Source: Enterococcus alishanensis
Lineage (GTDB): Bacteria; Bacillota; Bacilli; Lactobacillales; Enterococcaceae
DNA length: 64,000 bases
Assembly: GCF_019218635.1 (NCBI RefSeq)
Contig: NZ_JAHUZB010000003.1
Span: 419,729-483,728, forward strand
Direction of reading: 5' to 3'
Part shown: piece after piece, positions 25,263 to 35,458 of the stretch
How the letters are laid out: each line of letters opens with the position of its first letter
Numbering within the stretch: position 1 is the first letter of the stretch
The notes under the pieces: model-generated
The model's database searches: none
What the model saw: only the letters and a program-made list of their open reading frames with translations
What the model was told of the DNA's origin: nothing
Position numbers and translations under genes: made by a program

Positions 25263-26256
25263 AAAAGTTTATCAACAGAAAAATCTTAGCAATCAAGAAA
25301 TGACACTGCTAGCTACAGCCATTTTTAAGCAACAATTAAATGATAATCAAATCAGCGCCCTATTGATTGCTTTAAAATTAAAAGGAGTGACCGCTGATGA
25401 ATTGACAGGCTTAGCTCATGTGATGCAAAGTCGTGCCATCGCCGTTCATCAAGCACCGCAAGGAGTTATGGATAATTGTGGTACAGGTGGAGATCACTCC
25501 AATAGTTTTAATATTTCGACGACGGCTGCTTTTGTCTTAGCGGCTGGTGGGATTCCTATGGCCAAACACGGCAATCGTAGTGTTTCCAGTCGTTCTGGCT
25601 CTGCTGATGTATTAGAAAGTTTAGGTGTAGATCTATCTGCCTCAGCTGAAAAAATCGATTTTTTATTAAAAGAAGCCGGGATTGCTTTCTTATTCGCACC
25701 AGCAATGCATCCAGCGATGAAAAAAGTCATGCAAATTAGAAAAGATTTGGCGACACCGACTATTTTTAACTTAATTGGCCCAATTATTAATCCCTATCCT
25801 TTAGAGTATCAGCTATTAGGAACCTTTGCAGGAGATTCATTAGTAGAAACAGCAACAACTTTAGGTGCGTTAGGTAGAAAACAAGCAATTGTTCTACAGG
25901 GAGCCTCTGGAATGGATGAAGCGAATTTAGCTGGTGTTACTCGTTATGCTTTTTATCAAAATAATCAAGTGGTAGAAAAAGAATTATTTCCTGAAGCATT
26001 TGGTTTACAAGCAGCACCTTTGTCGGCAATTGTTGGCGGAGATGCTTTGAAAAATAAGGAAATCTTGCTATCTGTCTTACAAGGAGAAGCAAGTCCTTAT
26101 CTTGATACTGTGATTTTAAATGCTGGGATAGGCTTTTTAGCTGGCGCGAAAGTTAACGATGTTGCTAGTGGTATCCAATTGGCGCAAGACATTATTAAGT
26201 CTGGGGCAGCATTTGATTGTTTACAGTATTTTATTACTTTACAGGAGGTAGCTTAA
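25246..26256 (+). CDS. trpD: Anthranilate phosphoribosyltransferase
   Basis: 336 aa. The PRPP-binding motifs DNCGTGGDHSNSFNIST and KHGNRSVSSRSGSADVLE are intact, and RKDLATPTIFNLIGPIINP is the conserved hinge region. It attaches phosphoribose to anthranilate. The gene overlaps the end of trpG by 17 bp; AGGAAGTGAGG upstream of ATG 25246 supports this start. Confidence 0.96.
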   Translation: MQALFEKVYQQKNLSNQEMTLLATAIFKQQLNDNQISALLIALKLKGVTADELTGLAHVMQSRAIAVHQAPQGVMDNCGTGGDHSNSFNISTTAAFVLAAGGIPMAKHGNRSVSSRSGSADVLESLGVDLSASAEKIDFLLKEAGIAFLFAPAMHPAMKKVMQIRKDLATPTIFNLIGPIINPYPLEYQLLGTFAGDSLVETATTLGALGRKQAIVLQGASGMDEANLAGVTRYAFYQNNQVVEKELFPEAFGLQAAPLSAIVGGDALKNKEILLSVLQGEASPYLDTVILNAGIGFLAGAKVNDVASGIQLAQDIIKSGAAFDCLQYFITLQEVA

Positions 26257-27014
26257 TGGACTTTCTAGAAACAATCTTGACTGCAAAAAAAGCTGAAATT
26301 GAAAATTTGGCTCCTGTTCATCAGACGATTAATAAAAAAAGACCATCTTTTTATCAATACGTTAAAGGCCATCCTGAAAAAATTCAGATCATTGCTGAAA
26401 TTAAGCGTGCTTCGCCATCAAAAGGAGCGATTAATTTGGCTGTTGATCCCTTAGAACAAGCAAAAAATTATGAGAATGCTGGCGTAGCTGCGATCTCTGT
26501 TTTGACGGATCCAGTTTTTTTTAAAGGAACCATTCAAGATTTAGCTGACGTCGCTGCTGTAGTTGATTTACCGCTTTTATGTAAAGATTTTATTATCAGT
26601 AAACAACAAATTGATCGCGCGAAAATAGCTGGTGCGAGTCTCATTTTGTTAATTGTCGCAGCGTTGGAACCAGCAAAACTAAAAGAGCTCCATGAGTATG
26701 CTGAAAGTTTGAATCTAGAAATTTTAGTAGAAACTCATAATGCTGAAGAATTAGCACTAGCTAAAAGCCTCCCTGCAAAAGTTATTGGCGTAAATAACCG
26801 CGATTTAAAAACATTTGAAGTGACATTAGAAACTAGTTTGAATTTAGCACAAACGGATGACGAAACGATTTATATTAGCGAATCAGGTTTTAAAACAACT
26901 GAAGATGTTGCACAAGTAAAAGAAAATTATCAAGCAGTCTTAGTTGGAGAAACATTAATGAAAGCTGGCAACATTCTTGAAAAAATTCAAGCATTGCAGG
27001 TGATTCGCCAATGA
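26256..27014 (+). CDS. trpC: Indole-3-glycerol-phosphate synthase
   Basis: 252 aa TIM barrel. IAEIKRASPSKG with the catalytic Lys, SVLTDPVFFKG, LLCKDFII, EILVETHNAEEL, IGVNNRDLKTF and ISESGF are present. It closes the indole ring with loss of CO2. The start is ATG 26256, sharing one base with the trpD stop, with AGGAGG 7 nt upstream; the in-frame extension upstream is not homologous. Confidence 0.96.
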   Translation: MDFLETILTAKKAEIENLAPVHQTINKKRPSFYQYVKGHPEKIQIIAEIKRASPSKGAINLAVDPLEQAKNYENAGVAAISVLTDPVFFKGTIQDLADVAAVVDLPLLCKDFIISKQQIDRAKIAGASLILLIVAALEPAKLKELHEYAESLNLEILVETHNAEELALAKSLPAKVIGVNNRDLKTFEVTLETSLNLAQTDDETIYISESGFKTTEDVAQVKENYQAVLVGETLMKAGNILEKIQALQVIRQ

Positions 27015-27604
27015 CCAAAGTGAAAATTTGTGGATTAACTACTAAGGCCGCTGTGGATACCGCTGTAAAATACGGTGCAGATTATTTAGGCTTTGTTTTT
27101 GCAAGAAGCCATCGTCAGATTTTACCGGCAAAAGTTAAACGTCTAACTGACCAGCTACCTAAAAAGATAAAAAAAGTCGGTGTCTTTGTTTCTCCAAGTC
27201 TGCAAGAACTTGAAGCAGTGATTAAAATTGCTGATTTAGATTTAGTTCAAATTCATGGAACACCACTGCAGGAAAAAGCAAGTGTCCCGATGATTCAAGC
27301 ATTACCAGGAAAAAGCAATCAGCATTACCAGGTAACCGCACCCTATCAATATTTGCTTTTAGATGCACCGCCAAAAAAATACATGGGTGGAAGTGGCGAA
27401 ACATTTGATTGGCACGCAGTCAAAAAGGCTGATTTGCCAAAGGATAATTTATGGATTGCCGGAGGTTTAGACATTCAAAATGTCAGAGCTGCGATTGACT
27501 ATTTTTCACCAGAAACAGTCGATGTCTCTAGTGGCGTCGAAACGCAACAAAAAAAAGATTTAGATAAAATCATGCATTTCATTCAAATTGTAAAGGGGAA
27601 ATAA
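27011..27604 (+). CDS. trpF: Phosphoribosylanthranilate isomerase
   Basis: 197 aa TIM barrel. [12 protein letters not shown] holds the catalytic Cys, and [26 protein letters not shown] and GGLDIQNV complete the pattern; the catalytic Asp is in YLLLDAPP. It converts PRA to CdRP by Amadori rearrangement. It overlaps trpC by four bases (ATGA). It is a separate gene, not fused to trpC. Confidence 0.95.
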   Translation: MTKVKICGLTTKAAVDTAVKYGADYLGFVFARSHRQILPAKVKRLTDQLPKKIKKVGVFVSPSLQELEAVIKIADLDLVQIHGTPLQEKASVPMIQALPGKSNQHYQVTAPYQYLLLDAPPKKYMGGSGETFDWHAVKKADLPKDNLWIAGGLDIQNVRAAIDYFSPETVDVSSGVETQQKKDLDKIMHFIQIVKGK

Positions 27605-27605
27605 T

Positions 27606-28799
27606 ATGTATAAACAACCAAACACAGCCGGATTTTACGGTGAATACGGCGGACAATTCGTCCCAGAAACTTTAATGTACGCAGTCAAGGAACTTACCGA
27701 AACTTATGAAGCATCAAAAACTGATGAAGCTTTTCAAAAGGAATTTGACTATTATTTAAAACAATACGTTGGTAGAGAAAATCCGTTGTACTTTGCCGAA
27801 CAGATGACCAAAGATTTAGGCGGTGCCAAAATTTATCTAAAACGGGAAGATTTAAATCATACCGGTGCCCACAAAATTAATAATGCATTAGGCCAAGTTT
27901 TATTAGCCAAAAAAATGGGGAAAAACAAAATTGTCGCAGAAACTGGAGCAGGTCAACATGGTGTAGCAACTGCTACCGCTGCCGCATTATTTGGCATGGA
28001 GTGCGTCGTTTTCATGGGAGAAATCGATGTGAAACGTCAAGCTTTAAATGTTTTTCGAATGGAATTATTAGGAACAAAGGTGGTCAGTGTGACTTCTGGC
28101 TCAAAAACGTTGAAGGATGCTGTGAATGAGGCATTACGCTACTGGGTAGAACACGTAGAAGACACGCACTATGTGATGGGTTCAGTTTTAGGTCCCCATC
28201 CATTTCCGGAAATTGTTCGAGACTATCAAAGCGTGATTGGAACTGAAGCCCGACGTCAAATATTAGACCAAGAAGATCGTTTGCCTGATATTGCGATTGC
28301 TTGTGTCGGTGGTGGTAGTAACTCAATGGGTTTATTCTATCCATTTGTAGAAGATTCCGAAGTGCAATTAATTGGCGTGGAAGCTTCTGGCCACGGAGTA
28401 GATACCACTGAACACGCAGCAACTATTACAAAAGGTGAGATTGGTATTTTGCACGGTGCAAAGATGCATTTGTTACAAGATGAAGATGGTCAAGTTTTGG
28501 AAGCTTATTCGATTTCTGCTGGCTTGGATTATCCTGGAGTTGGGCCAGAACACTCTTATTTATATAGTAGTAAACGAGCAACTTATGCCACAATTACTGA
28601 CGATGAGGCTGTTGAAGCCTTTCATTACTTATCGCGCAAAGAAGGGATCATTCCAGCACTGGAAAGTTCTCATGCCTTAGCCCATGTTATGAAAATTGCA
28701 CCAGAAATGACAGCGGATCAAATTATTCTTGTTTGTCTTTCTGGTCGGGGAGATAAAGATGTGGAACAAGTCAAAGCTTTAATGGAGGAAAATAAATGA
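27606..28799 (+). CDS. trpB: Tryptophan synthase beta chain
   Basis: 397 aa PLP enzyme (TrpB1 type). [11 protein letters not shown] at the N-terminus, the PLP lysine in [22 protein letters not shown] and the phosphate cup VGGGSNSMG are present. It joins indole to serine to make tryptophan. Located 1 bp after the trpF stop, with an RBS (AAAGGGGAAA) in the trpF end. Confidence 0.97.
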   Translation: MYKQPNTAGFYGEYGGQFVPETLMYAVKELTETYEASKTDEAFQKEFDYYLKQYVGRENPLYFAEQMTKDLGGAKIYLKREDLNHTGAHKINNALGQVLLAKKMGKNKIVAETGAGQHGVATATAAALFGMECVVFMGEIDVKRQALNVFRMELLGTKVVSVTSGSKTLKDAVNEALRYWVEHVEDTHYVMGSVLGPHPFPEIVRDYQSVIGTEARRQILDQEDRLPDIAIACVGGGSNSMGLFYPFVEDSEVQLIGVEASGHGVDTTEHAATITKGEIGILHGAKMHLLQDEDGQVLEAYSISAGLDYPGVGPEHSYLYSSKRATYATITDDEAVEAFHYLSRKEGIIPALESSHALAHVMKIAPEMTADQIILVCLSGRGDKDVEQVKALMEENK

Positions 28800-29557
28800 A
28801 AAAATTGACGAATTATTTATTACAGAAAAAAGAAGTAGGAAAATTATTTGTTCCTTACATCATGGCGGGAGCCAATGGGTTAGACAACTTAACTAAGGAA
28901 ATCGAGATGCTGGCGGAAAACGGGGCAACTGCAATTGAATTAGGTGTGCCTTTCTCAGATCCAGTTGCTGATGGACCGATCATCCAAGCAGCCGGATTAG
29001 ACGCGCTAGCAAATAAAGTAACTTTAAAAAAAATTGTTCAGGTTTTACAAAATTTTCAATCACCAGTACCACTGATTTTAATGGGCTACTATAATTCTTT
29101 TTTCCATTATGGATTAGCGGAATTAATTACTGATTTAGCCAGCACAGATGTGGCCGGTTTTATCATTCCTGACTTACCTTATGAACATCAAAATTTAGTC
29201 TTACCATTACTGAATGACAGTGAAATCGCACTACTACAGCTAGTTACTTTAACCAGTCATGAAGACCGAATCAAAGAATTAGTTCAAAATGCTGAAGGAT
29301 TTGTTTATGCGGTAACGATTAATGGCACAACAGGAACTGGAAAAAATTATCGTGATGATTTAGACCAACATTTGGAAAAAATTGTTGAATTGGCAGATAT
29401 TCCAGTTCTAGCTGGTTTTGGTGTTTCTAATCCTGAACAAGTTGCACGATTTTCAGAAGTTTGTGACGGTGTGGTTGTCGGATCAAAAATCGTGCAAAGT
29501 TTAAAAAATGATGGATTAACAAAAACTGGTCAATTAGTTTATGCATTCACTCATTAA
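28796..29557 (+). CDS. trpA: Tryptophan synthase alpha chain
   Basis: 253 aa TIM barrel. [19 protein letters not shown] includes the catalytic Asp; the catalytic Glu equivalent lies in [22 protein letters not shown] and [10 protein letters not shown] follow. It releases indole from indole-3-glycerol phosphate and passes it to TrpB. Overlaps trpB by four bases (ATGA). No clear terminator hairpin follows within 80 bp, so some read-through into the dipeptidase gene is possible. Confidence 0.97.
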   Translation: MKKLTNYLLQKKEVGKLFVPYIMAGANGLDNLTKEIEMLAENGATAIELGVPFSDPVADGPIIQAAGLDALANKVTLKKIVQVLQNFQSPVPLILMGYYNSFFHYGLAELITDLASTDVAGFIIPDLPYEHQNLVLPLLNDSEIALLQLVTLTSHEDRIKELVQNAEGFVYAVTINGTTGTGKNYRDDLDQHLEKIVELADIPVLAGFGVSNPEQVARFSEVCDGVVVGSKIVQSLKNDGLTKTGQLVYAFTH

Positions 29558-29641
29558 AAAATAAAAAAAACACGTTTTATCTTCTCATATTTTCAGAATT
29601 CAAGCGTATACTGAAAGTGTAAAAAAAGGAGCGTGTTCATA

Positions 29642-31045
29642 TTGAAAAGAATCAAAGGTTCATGTACAACTGTATTGGTAGGTAAGAAAGCGTCAATTGA
29701 TGGTTCTACAATGATTTCTAGAAATGATGACGGCCACGAAGCTTTAGATCCCCAACGATTTGTTGTTGTATCACCAGAAGAGCAACCCTGCCACTACAAA
29801 GCAGTGATTAGTGGTGTAGAAATTGATTTGCCAGATAATCCAATGTCTTACACATCAATCCCAAATGCCCTTTTAGATAATGGTATTTGGCCTGCAGCCG
29901 GAATTAATAGTGAAAATATTGCTATGTCTGCTACTGAAACGATTACGACGAATCCTAGAATTCAAGGCTTAGATCCTTATGTTGAAGGCGGTATTGGTGA
30001 AGAAGATTTAGTAACTTTAGTTTTACCTTATATCCATTCTGCTAAAGAAGGGGTCGAACGTCTTGGAAAATTATTGGAAGAATTTGGTACCTATGAACCA
30101 AACGGTATTGGTTTTTCTGATGAAAATGATGTTTGGTGGTTGGAAACAATTGGTGGTCATCATTGGGCGGCTGTCAGAATTCCAGATGATGCTTATGTAG
30201 TTGCGCCAAACCGGATGAATATTGATACATTTAATTTTGACTCACCAGATACTATGTGTTCAGCTGATTTGAAAGCTTTGATTGATGATAATCATTTGAA
30301 TCCTGATTTTGAAGGCTACAATTTACGCCATATTTTTGGTTCTAGTTCAATCAAAGACACAGTTTACAACAATCCAAGAGCTTGGTATGGTCAACTTTAT
30401 TTAACACCAGATATGGATCAAGATCCAATGGAACAAGATTTACCATTTATTTGTAAGGCAAACCGAAAAATCACGATTGAAGATGTCAAATTTATTCAAA
30501 GCTCACACTTTGAAAACACCATTTTTGATCCATATGGTGACGGCGATGAAAGTGATAAGACTTTGTTCCGTCCAATCGGAATTAATCGTAACCACAATGT
30601 GCATATTTTACAAATTAGAAATGGCGTTCCAAAAGAAATTGCCGGTGTTCATTGGTTAGCTTATGGTGCCAATACGTTTAATACTGTCGTACCATTCTAC
30701 TCAAATGTGAAAGATACTCCAGCTAGCTACAAAAATGCTGACGGAACATTTGATTTAAATAATATGTACTGGTTAAGTTGCACGACCGCTTTATTAGGTG
30801 ATACTGATTATGATTTTTATGTAGATATGCGTAACAGTTTCGAACTTGCAGCCATGAGCAGTTATCACTTTATTCAAAATGAAACTGATGCAGGTCTAAA
30901 AGAGGCAACTGATGTACAAGCTTACCTTGAAACTGCTAACGAAAAATTAGCTCAAGATTCATTGAAACGCCAAACAGAGTTGTTAGGAGAAATGGTTACT
31001 TCTGGATCAAATCGGATGAAACTACGCTACAATTTGAACGATTAA
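29642..31045 (+). CDS. C69-family dipeptidase (PepDA-like)
   Basis: 467 aa N-terminal-nucleophile peptidase. The predicted catalytic Cys8 follows a short leader (MKRIKGS-C), as in family C69, and [10 protein letters not shown] and [10 protein letters not shown] are typical. It hydrolyses dipeptides in the cytoplasm. Start TTG 29642 is chosen because AAGGAG lies 10 nt upstream; the in-frame GTG at 29633 is only 1 nt from that RBS. It lies 85 bp downstream of trpA and upstream of its own terminator. Confidence 0.88.
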   Translation: MKRIKGSCTTVLVGKKASIDGSTMISRNDDGHEALDPQRFVVVSPEEQPCHYKAVISGVEIDLPDNPMSYTSIPNALLDNGIWPAAGINSENIAMSATETITTNPRIQGLDPYVEGGIGEEDLVTLVLPYIHSAKEGVERLGKLLEEFGTYEPNGIGFSDENDVWWLETIGGHHWAAVRIPDDAYVVAPNRMNIDTFNFDSPDTMCSADLKALIDDNHLNPDFEGYNLRHIFGSSSIKDTVYNNPRAWYGQLYLTPDMDQDPMEQDLPFICKANRKITIEDVKFIQSSHFENTIFDPYGDGDESDKTLFRPIGINRNHNVHILQIRNGVPKEIAGVHWLAYGANTFNTVVPFYSNVKDTPASYKNADGTFDLNNMYWLSCTTALLGDTDYDFYVDMRNSFELAAMSSYHFIQNETDAGLKEATDVQAYLETANEKLAQDSLKRQTELLGEMVTSGSNRMKLRYNLND

Positions 31046-31053
31046 AATTTTAG

Positions 31054-31088
31054 AATCAGTCCATTAAAATTTGATGGGCTGATTTTTT
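31054..31088 (+). terminator. Terminator after the C69 dipeptidase
   Basis: An 11-bp stem with one wobble pair (AATCAGTCCAT with ATGGGCTGATT), 9-nt loop, then six T. Confidence 0.85.
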
Positions 31089-31205
31089 GTTTTCTTATAA
31101 AGTGACAAAACGTAACTACATTAAGCTTTTTTGTAAATTTAGTTAATAATATAGTTATTTAATGTTATTTAAGCCTGGAATTTTTATTTTTCTTAACCGG
31201 ATTGG

Positions 31206-31234
31206 TTGGCTTTTCAGTTAATAAAGATTACAAT
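31206..31234 (+). promoter_or_regulatory. Promoter of the cydABDC operon
   Basis: TTGGCT (31206-31211) and TACAAT (31229-31234) lie 17 bp apart, about 60 bp upstream of cydA. A 10-bp perfect palindrome, TTACGCGTAA at 31247-31256, lies just downstream of the predicted transcription start and could be an operator. Confidence 0.7.
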
Positions 31235-31292
31235 TAAGATGTGAAATTACGCGTAACGTGTTGTTATTCACGCAATAAAGGAGGAGAAAAAA

Positions 31293-32708
31293 ATGGATAT
31301 AGTTACCTTGGCGCGGTTTCAGTTTGCAATGACAACTGTCTTTCACTTTTTCTTTGTACCGTTTTCTATCGGAACTGCTTTTGCAGTAGCCATTATGGAA
31401 ACCAAATATGTACGGACAAAAAATGTGAAATACCGCCAAATGGCTAAATTCTGGGGAAATATTTTCCTATTAAGTTTTGCAGTAGGGGTCGTAACAGGTA
31501 TTATTCAAGAGTTTCAGTTCGGTATGAACTGGTCAGATTATTCCCGTTTTGTGGGAGATATTTTTGGAGCCCCACTTGCTGTTGAAGCTTTATTGGCATT
31601 CTTTTTAGAATCAACTTTCCTAGGATTATGGATGTTTACTTGGGACAAAGTTAGCCCAAAACTCCATGTAGTCTTTATTTGGCTTGTGACTATCGCTTCA
31701 ATTTTGTCAGCATTCTGGATTTTAACTGCCAATAGCTTCATGCAACATCCAGTTGGCTACACTTTAAACAATGGTCGTGCAGAAATGACTGACTTTGGTG
31801 CTTTACTTGCCAATCCACAAGTTTGGTATGAATTCACCCACGTAGTATTTGGTGCCATTACCTTAGGTGGAATGGTTGTAGCTGGTATTTCTGGGTTCCA
31901 ACTATTGAAGAAAAAATTCAAAGGCAACGAAATTTTCAAGAAATCGATGCGTATCGGTTTAGTGATCACATTAGTCGGCTCAATTTTGACTTTGGGTGCT
32001 GGTGATGCACAAATGAAAGCTTTATTAGATGATCAACCAATGAAGTTTTCAGCAATGGAAGGAAATTACGAGGATACAAGTGATCCTGCAGGCTGGACTT
32101 TAGTCGGCTGGGCCAATGAAGCCGAACATAAACAAGTTTTCGGTATTGAAATTCCTTATGTTTTAAGTATTTTAGCTTACAACAAACCTTCTGGCTCAAT
32201 CGAAGGAATGAACAATATTAACAAAGCTTTGGAACATCAATATGGGGACGATAAAAATTATTATCCACCAGTGAACACGTTGTTCTATAGTTTCCGAGTG
32301 ATGGCTGCTTTTGCTATGTTAATGTTGTTAGTATCAATTGTGGGTCTATTCTTTACACGTAAGAAAAAACCAATCTTATATGAAAAGCGCTGGATGCTTT
32401 GGATAGTAGGATTATCAACCTTTGTGCCATTCTTGGCCAATACAGCGGGCTGGTTAATTGCTGAATTAGGGCGTTATCCTTGGACCGTTTATGGTTTATT
32501 TACAATTGAAGATAGTGTGTCACCAAATGTTAGTGTGACTTCGCTATTAATTTCAAATACGATTTACTTCTTATTGTTTGCTAGTTTAGCAGTGACGATG
32601 ATCTATCTTGTTCGTCGTGAAATGAAAAAAGGGCCTGAAGTAGAAGAAATCGAAAATGATGATTCTTCAAATGATCCTTTTGATAAGGAGGCGTTTATCC
32701 ATGAGTAG
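31293..32708 (+). CDS. cydA: Cytochrome bd quinol oxidase subunit I
   Basis: 471 aa with about nine TM helices. ARFQFAMTTVFHFFF places the axial His18; GDIFGAPLAVEALLAFFLEST, WILTANSFMQHPVG and YSFRVMAAFAM carry other heme-site residues; GRYPWTVYG is conserved near the C-terminus. The total length and the short segment between TM6 and TM7 indicate the short Q-loop form common in Gram-positives. It oxidises menaquinol at the membrane and reduces O2. RBS AAAGGAGGAG. Function requires heme, for which no biosynthesis genes lie in the window. Confidence 0.96.
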   Translation: MDIVTLARFQFAMTTVFHFFFVPFSIGTAFAVAIMETKYVRTKNVKYRQMAKFWGNIFLLSFAVGVVTGIIQEFQFGMNWSDYSRFVGDIFGAPLAVEALLAFFLESTFLGLWMFTWDKVSPKLHVVFIWLVTIASILSAFWILTANSFMQHPVGYTLNNGRAEMTDFGALLANPQVWYEFTHVVFGAITLGGMVVAGISGFQLLKKKFKGNEIFKKSMRIGLVITLVGSILTLGAGDAQMKALLDDQPMKFSAMEGNYEDTSDPAGWTLVGWANEAEHKQVFGIEIPYVLSILAYNKPSGSIEGMNNINKALEHQYGDDKNYYPPVNTLFYSFRVMAAFAMLMLLVSIVGLFFTRKKKPILYEKRWMLWIVGLSTFVPFLANTAGWLIAELGRYPWTVYGLFTIEDSVSPNVSVTSLLISNTIYFLLFASLAVTMIYLVRREMKKGPEVEEIENDDSSNDPFDKEAFIHE

Positions 32709-33735
32709 TTTACAATTATTATGGTTCGTTTTAATTGGCGTATTATTTGCGGGTTTCTTCTTTTTAGAAGGTTTTGACTTTGGGGTAGGGATGTCTGTTC
32801 AAACATTAACTCACAACGAAGCTGAAAAAGATCAAATTGTAGAAACCATTGGACCTGTTTGGGACGGTAACGAGGTTTGGTTAATTACTGCCGGTGGCGC
32901 GATGTTTGCTTCTTATCCTTACTGGTATGCTTCATTATTTAGTGGATATTATCTGATTTTATTTATTATCTTAATTGGCTTAATCATTCGCGGAGTTTCT
33001 TTTGAATTTAGACATCGGATGCCATTAGAAAAGAAAAATTTATGGAACTGGACTTTAAGTATTGGTAGTTTCTTAGTGCCATTCTTCTTTGGTGTTTTAT
33101 TCATCAGTATGATTCAAGGTATGCCATTAGATGCAAATGGCGACATGGTTGCTCATTTCACTGATTATATCAATATCTTTTCAATTGTCGGTGGCGTAGC
33201 CGTTACTTTACTTTCTTACTTACATGGCTTAAATTATATTGCCTTAAAAACAGATGGACCAATTAGAGAACGAGCAAAAAATTACGCGAAATTCTTATAC
33301 TGGGTTCTTTATGTAGGTGAAGTTGCTTTTGCTGTTTTACTATTTTTCTTCACAGACTTTTTTGAATTACATTTAACAACAACGTTAATTTTCTTAGTCT
33401 TAATCGTAGCCTTAACAGTATTTGCTAATATTTCTGTCATTAAAGACAAAGAGTTGCCAGCTTTCTTAGCTAGTGGTTTAACTTTTGTCGCTCTAGTGGC
33501 CCTTTTATTTACCGGATTATTCCCACGGGTAATGATCAGTTCTATTACACCAGCAAATGATTTATTGATTGTGAATGCTTCATCTTCACCTTACACTCTA
33601 AAAATTATGAGCATTGTTGCGGTAACGATTTTGCCATTTGTATTAGCTTATACAGCATGGAGTTATTACATTTTTAGAAAACGAATTAAACATACCGACC
33701 ACATCAATCATCAAACCGAATCATTGGAGGCTTAA
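32701..33735 (+). CDS. cydB: Cytochrome bd quinol oxidase subunit II
   Basis: 344 aa with eight or nine TM helices. LLWFVLIGVLFAGFFFLEGFDFGVG, GPVWDGNEVWL and RGVSFEFRHRM are signature segments. It forms the heterodimer with CydA. ATG 32701 lies within the end of cydA (8-bp overlap) behind AAGGAGG; the longer in-frame reading to 32656 has no RBS. Confidence 0.96.
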   Translation: MSSLQLLWFVLIGVLFAGFFFLEGFDFGVGMSVQTLTHNEAEKDQIVETIGPVWDGNEVWLITAGGAMFASYPYWYASLFSGYYLILFIILIGLIIRGVSFEFRHRMPLEKKNLWNWTLSIGSFLVPFFFGVLFISMIQGMPLDANGDMVAHFTDYINIFSIVGGVAVTLLSYLHGLNYIALKTDGPIRERAKNYAKFLYWVLYVGEVAFAVLLFFFTDFFELHLTTTLIFLVLIVALTVFANISVIKDKELPAFLASGLTFVALVALLFTGLFPRVMISSITPANDLLIVNASSSPYTLKIMSIVAVTILPFVLAYTAWSYYIFRKRIKHTDHINHQTESLEA

Positions 33736-33736
33736 A

Positions 33737-35458
33737 ATGATCGACAAGAAATTGTTAGGTCTTCCAGGTATGAAAAAAATCCTTGGCATGCTTGCGGGGT
33801 CTAGTATCCTGCAAGCTATCTTTATTGTTGGACAAGCTTTTGGCTTATCAAGGACAATAACGAATTTATGGCAAGGAGAAAAATTATCCCATCAGCTTTC
33901 GTGGATGGGAGTTTTTTTTATCAGTTATTTTGGAAGACATCTTATGACTTATCTACGAGAGAAAAAATTGGAAGACTATGCTTATCAACAAGCAAGCGTT
34001 TTACGCTCTAATTTATTAGCGAAAATTTTCCGGTTAGGCCCCACAGTAGTTCAGGCAAAAGGGACTGGTAGTACAGTTACAACTACTTTAGATGGGATAA
34101 ATCAAGTAGAAGAATATCTTCATTTGATTTTACCGAAAATTTTAAATATGAGTATTATTCCTTGGATTATTTTGCTGGCAGTCTTTTTCTTAGACTGGGA
34201 ATCAGGGATTGTTTTATTAATTGTTTTTCCATTGATTATTATTTTTATGATTATTTTAGGCTATGCTGCTCAAGGAAAAGCCGACAAACAATATAAAACT
34301 TTTCAAATCCTCTCTAATCATTTTATTGATTCCTTAAGAGGCATTGATACCTTGAAATTTTTTGGCATCAGTAAAGCTTATAGCCGTAGTATTTTCCAAA
34401 CTTCTGAACGGTTTCGTAAAGCAACTATGAGCACCTTAAAAGTGGCTATTCTATCGACTTTTGCATTAGATTTTTTTACAACTTTATCTGTAGCTGTAGT
34501 AGCTGTTTTACTTGGATTACGTTTAATAAACGAAACGATTTTTCTATTTCCAGCTCTAACTACTTTGATTTTAGCACCGGAATATTTCTTACCAATCCGT
34601 GATTTTGCCAGTGACTATCATGCAACTTTAGATGGAAAGAATGCCATGGATGATGTGCAACAAATCCTTGATATTCCAGAAATTACTGTCCCACAAGTAG
34701 ATTTATCTGCATGGCGCGAAGATTCAGAACTTACTGTATCTCAGTTGAATTTTCAATATAATCAACAAGCTACATTAACTGAATTGTCTTTTTCGGTTAA
34801 AGGCTATAAGAAGATTGGAATCATCGGACGCAGCGGTTCTGGTAAATCGACTTTGATTAATCTATTAAGTGGTTTTTTGACACCACAGTCGAGTAATATA
34901 GCTATTAATCAGCAAATCATAACAAGCTTCGCTCAAAAAAATTGGCAAGATCAAATTAGTTATATCCCCCAGATACCTTACATATTTCAAAAAAGTGTCC
35001 GCGAAAATGTCGCTTTTTATTATCCTGAAGCAAATGACGAAGAAATTTGGACAGCTTTAAAGGTGACTGGTTTAGCTGGTGTAATTGCTGAAATGCCTGA
35101 AGGAATCGATACTGTGTTAGGAGAAGGGGCAAGAACTTTAAGTGGGGGACAAGCACAACGAATTGCTTTAGCTCGTAGTTTTCTGGATAAAAGCCGAAGA
35201 ATTATGCTGTTTGATGAACCAACAGCCCATTTAGATATTGAAACAGAAGTTGACTTGAAAAAAGAAATGCTGCCGCTAATGATGGATCATCTAGTATTTT
35301 TTGCAACGCATCGACTACATTGGATGCAAGAGATGGACTACATCTTAGTCATGGATCAAGGAAAAATTGTGGAACAAGGTACTTTATCTGAATTAGAAGC
35401 TAAAAATGGTGCTTATGTTGCCTTACGTCAAGCCATGAGAGGGGACGACTATGAATAA
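33737..35458 (+). CDS. cydD: ABC exporter half CydD (cytochrome bd assembly)
   Basis: 573 aa. A six-TM membrane domain occupies about residues 1-310, followed by a nucleotide-binding domain: Walker A GRSGSGKST, signature LSGGQAQR and Walker B IMLFDEP with H-loop ATHRL. CydDC exports thiols such as glutathione or cysteine (and is linked to heme handling) and is needed to assemble cytochrome bd. It starts 1 bp after cydB. Naming of D and C differs between species; this is the copy with the LSGGQAQR signature. Confidence 0.92.
   Translation: MIDKKLLGLPGMKKILGMLAGSSILQAIFIVGQAFGLSRTITNLWQGEKLSHQLSWMGVFFISYFGRHLMTYLREKKLEDYAYQQASVLRSNLLAKIFRLGPTVVQAKGTGSTVTTTLDGINQVEEYLHLILPKILNMSIIPWIILLAVFFLDWESGIVLLIVFPLIIIFMIILGYAAQGKADKQYKTFQILSNHFIDSLRGIDTLKFFGISKAYSRSIFQTSERFRKATMSTLKVAILSTFALDFFTTLSVAVVAVLLGLRLINETIFLFPALTTLILAPEYFLPIRDFASDYHATLDGKNAMDDVQQILDIPEITVPQVDLSAWREDSELTVSQLNFQYNQQATLTELSFSVKGYKKIGIIGRSGSGKSTLINLLSGFLTPQSSNIAINQQIITSFAQKNWQDQISYIPQIPYIFQKSVRENVAFYYPEANDEEIWTALKVTGLAGVIAEMPEGIDTVLGEGARTLSGGQAQRIALARSFLDKSRRIMLFDEPTAHLDIETEVDLKKEMLPLMMDHLVFFATHRLHWMQEMDYILVMDQGKIVEQGTLSELEAKNGAYVALRQAMRGDDYE

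Noticed and set aside
29558..29632. Terminator after trpA
   Set aside because: AT-rich sequence without a stable hairpin; no terminator is claimed.
31241..31272. Rex binding site upstream of cydA
   Set aside because: TGTGAAATT and a TTCACGCAA half-site are present, but their spacing and orientation do not give the TTGTGAAN4TTCACAA pattern.
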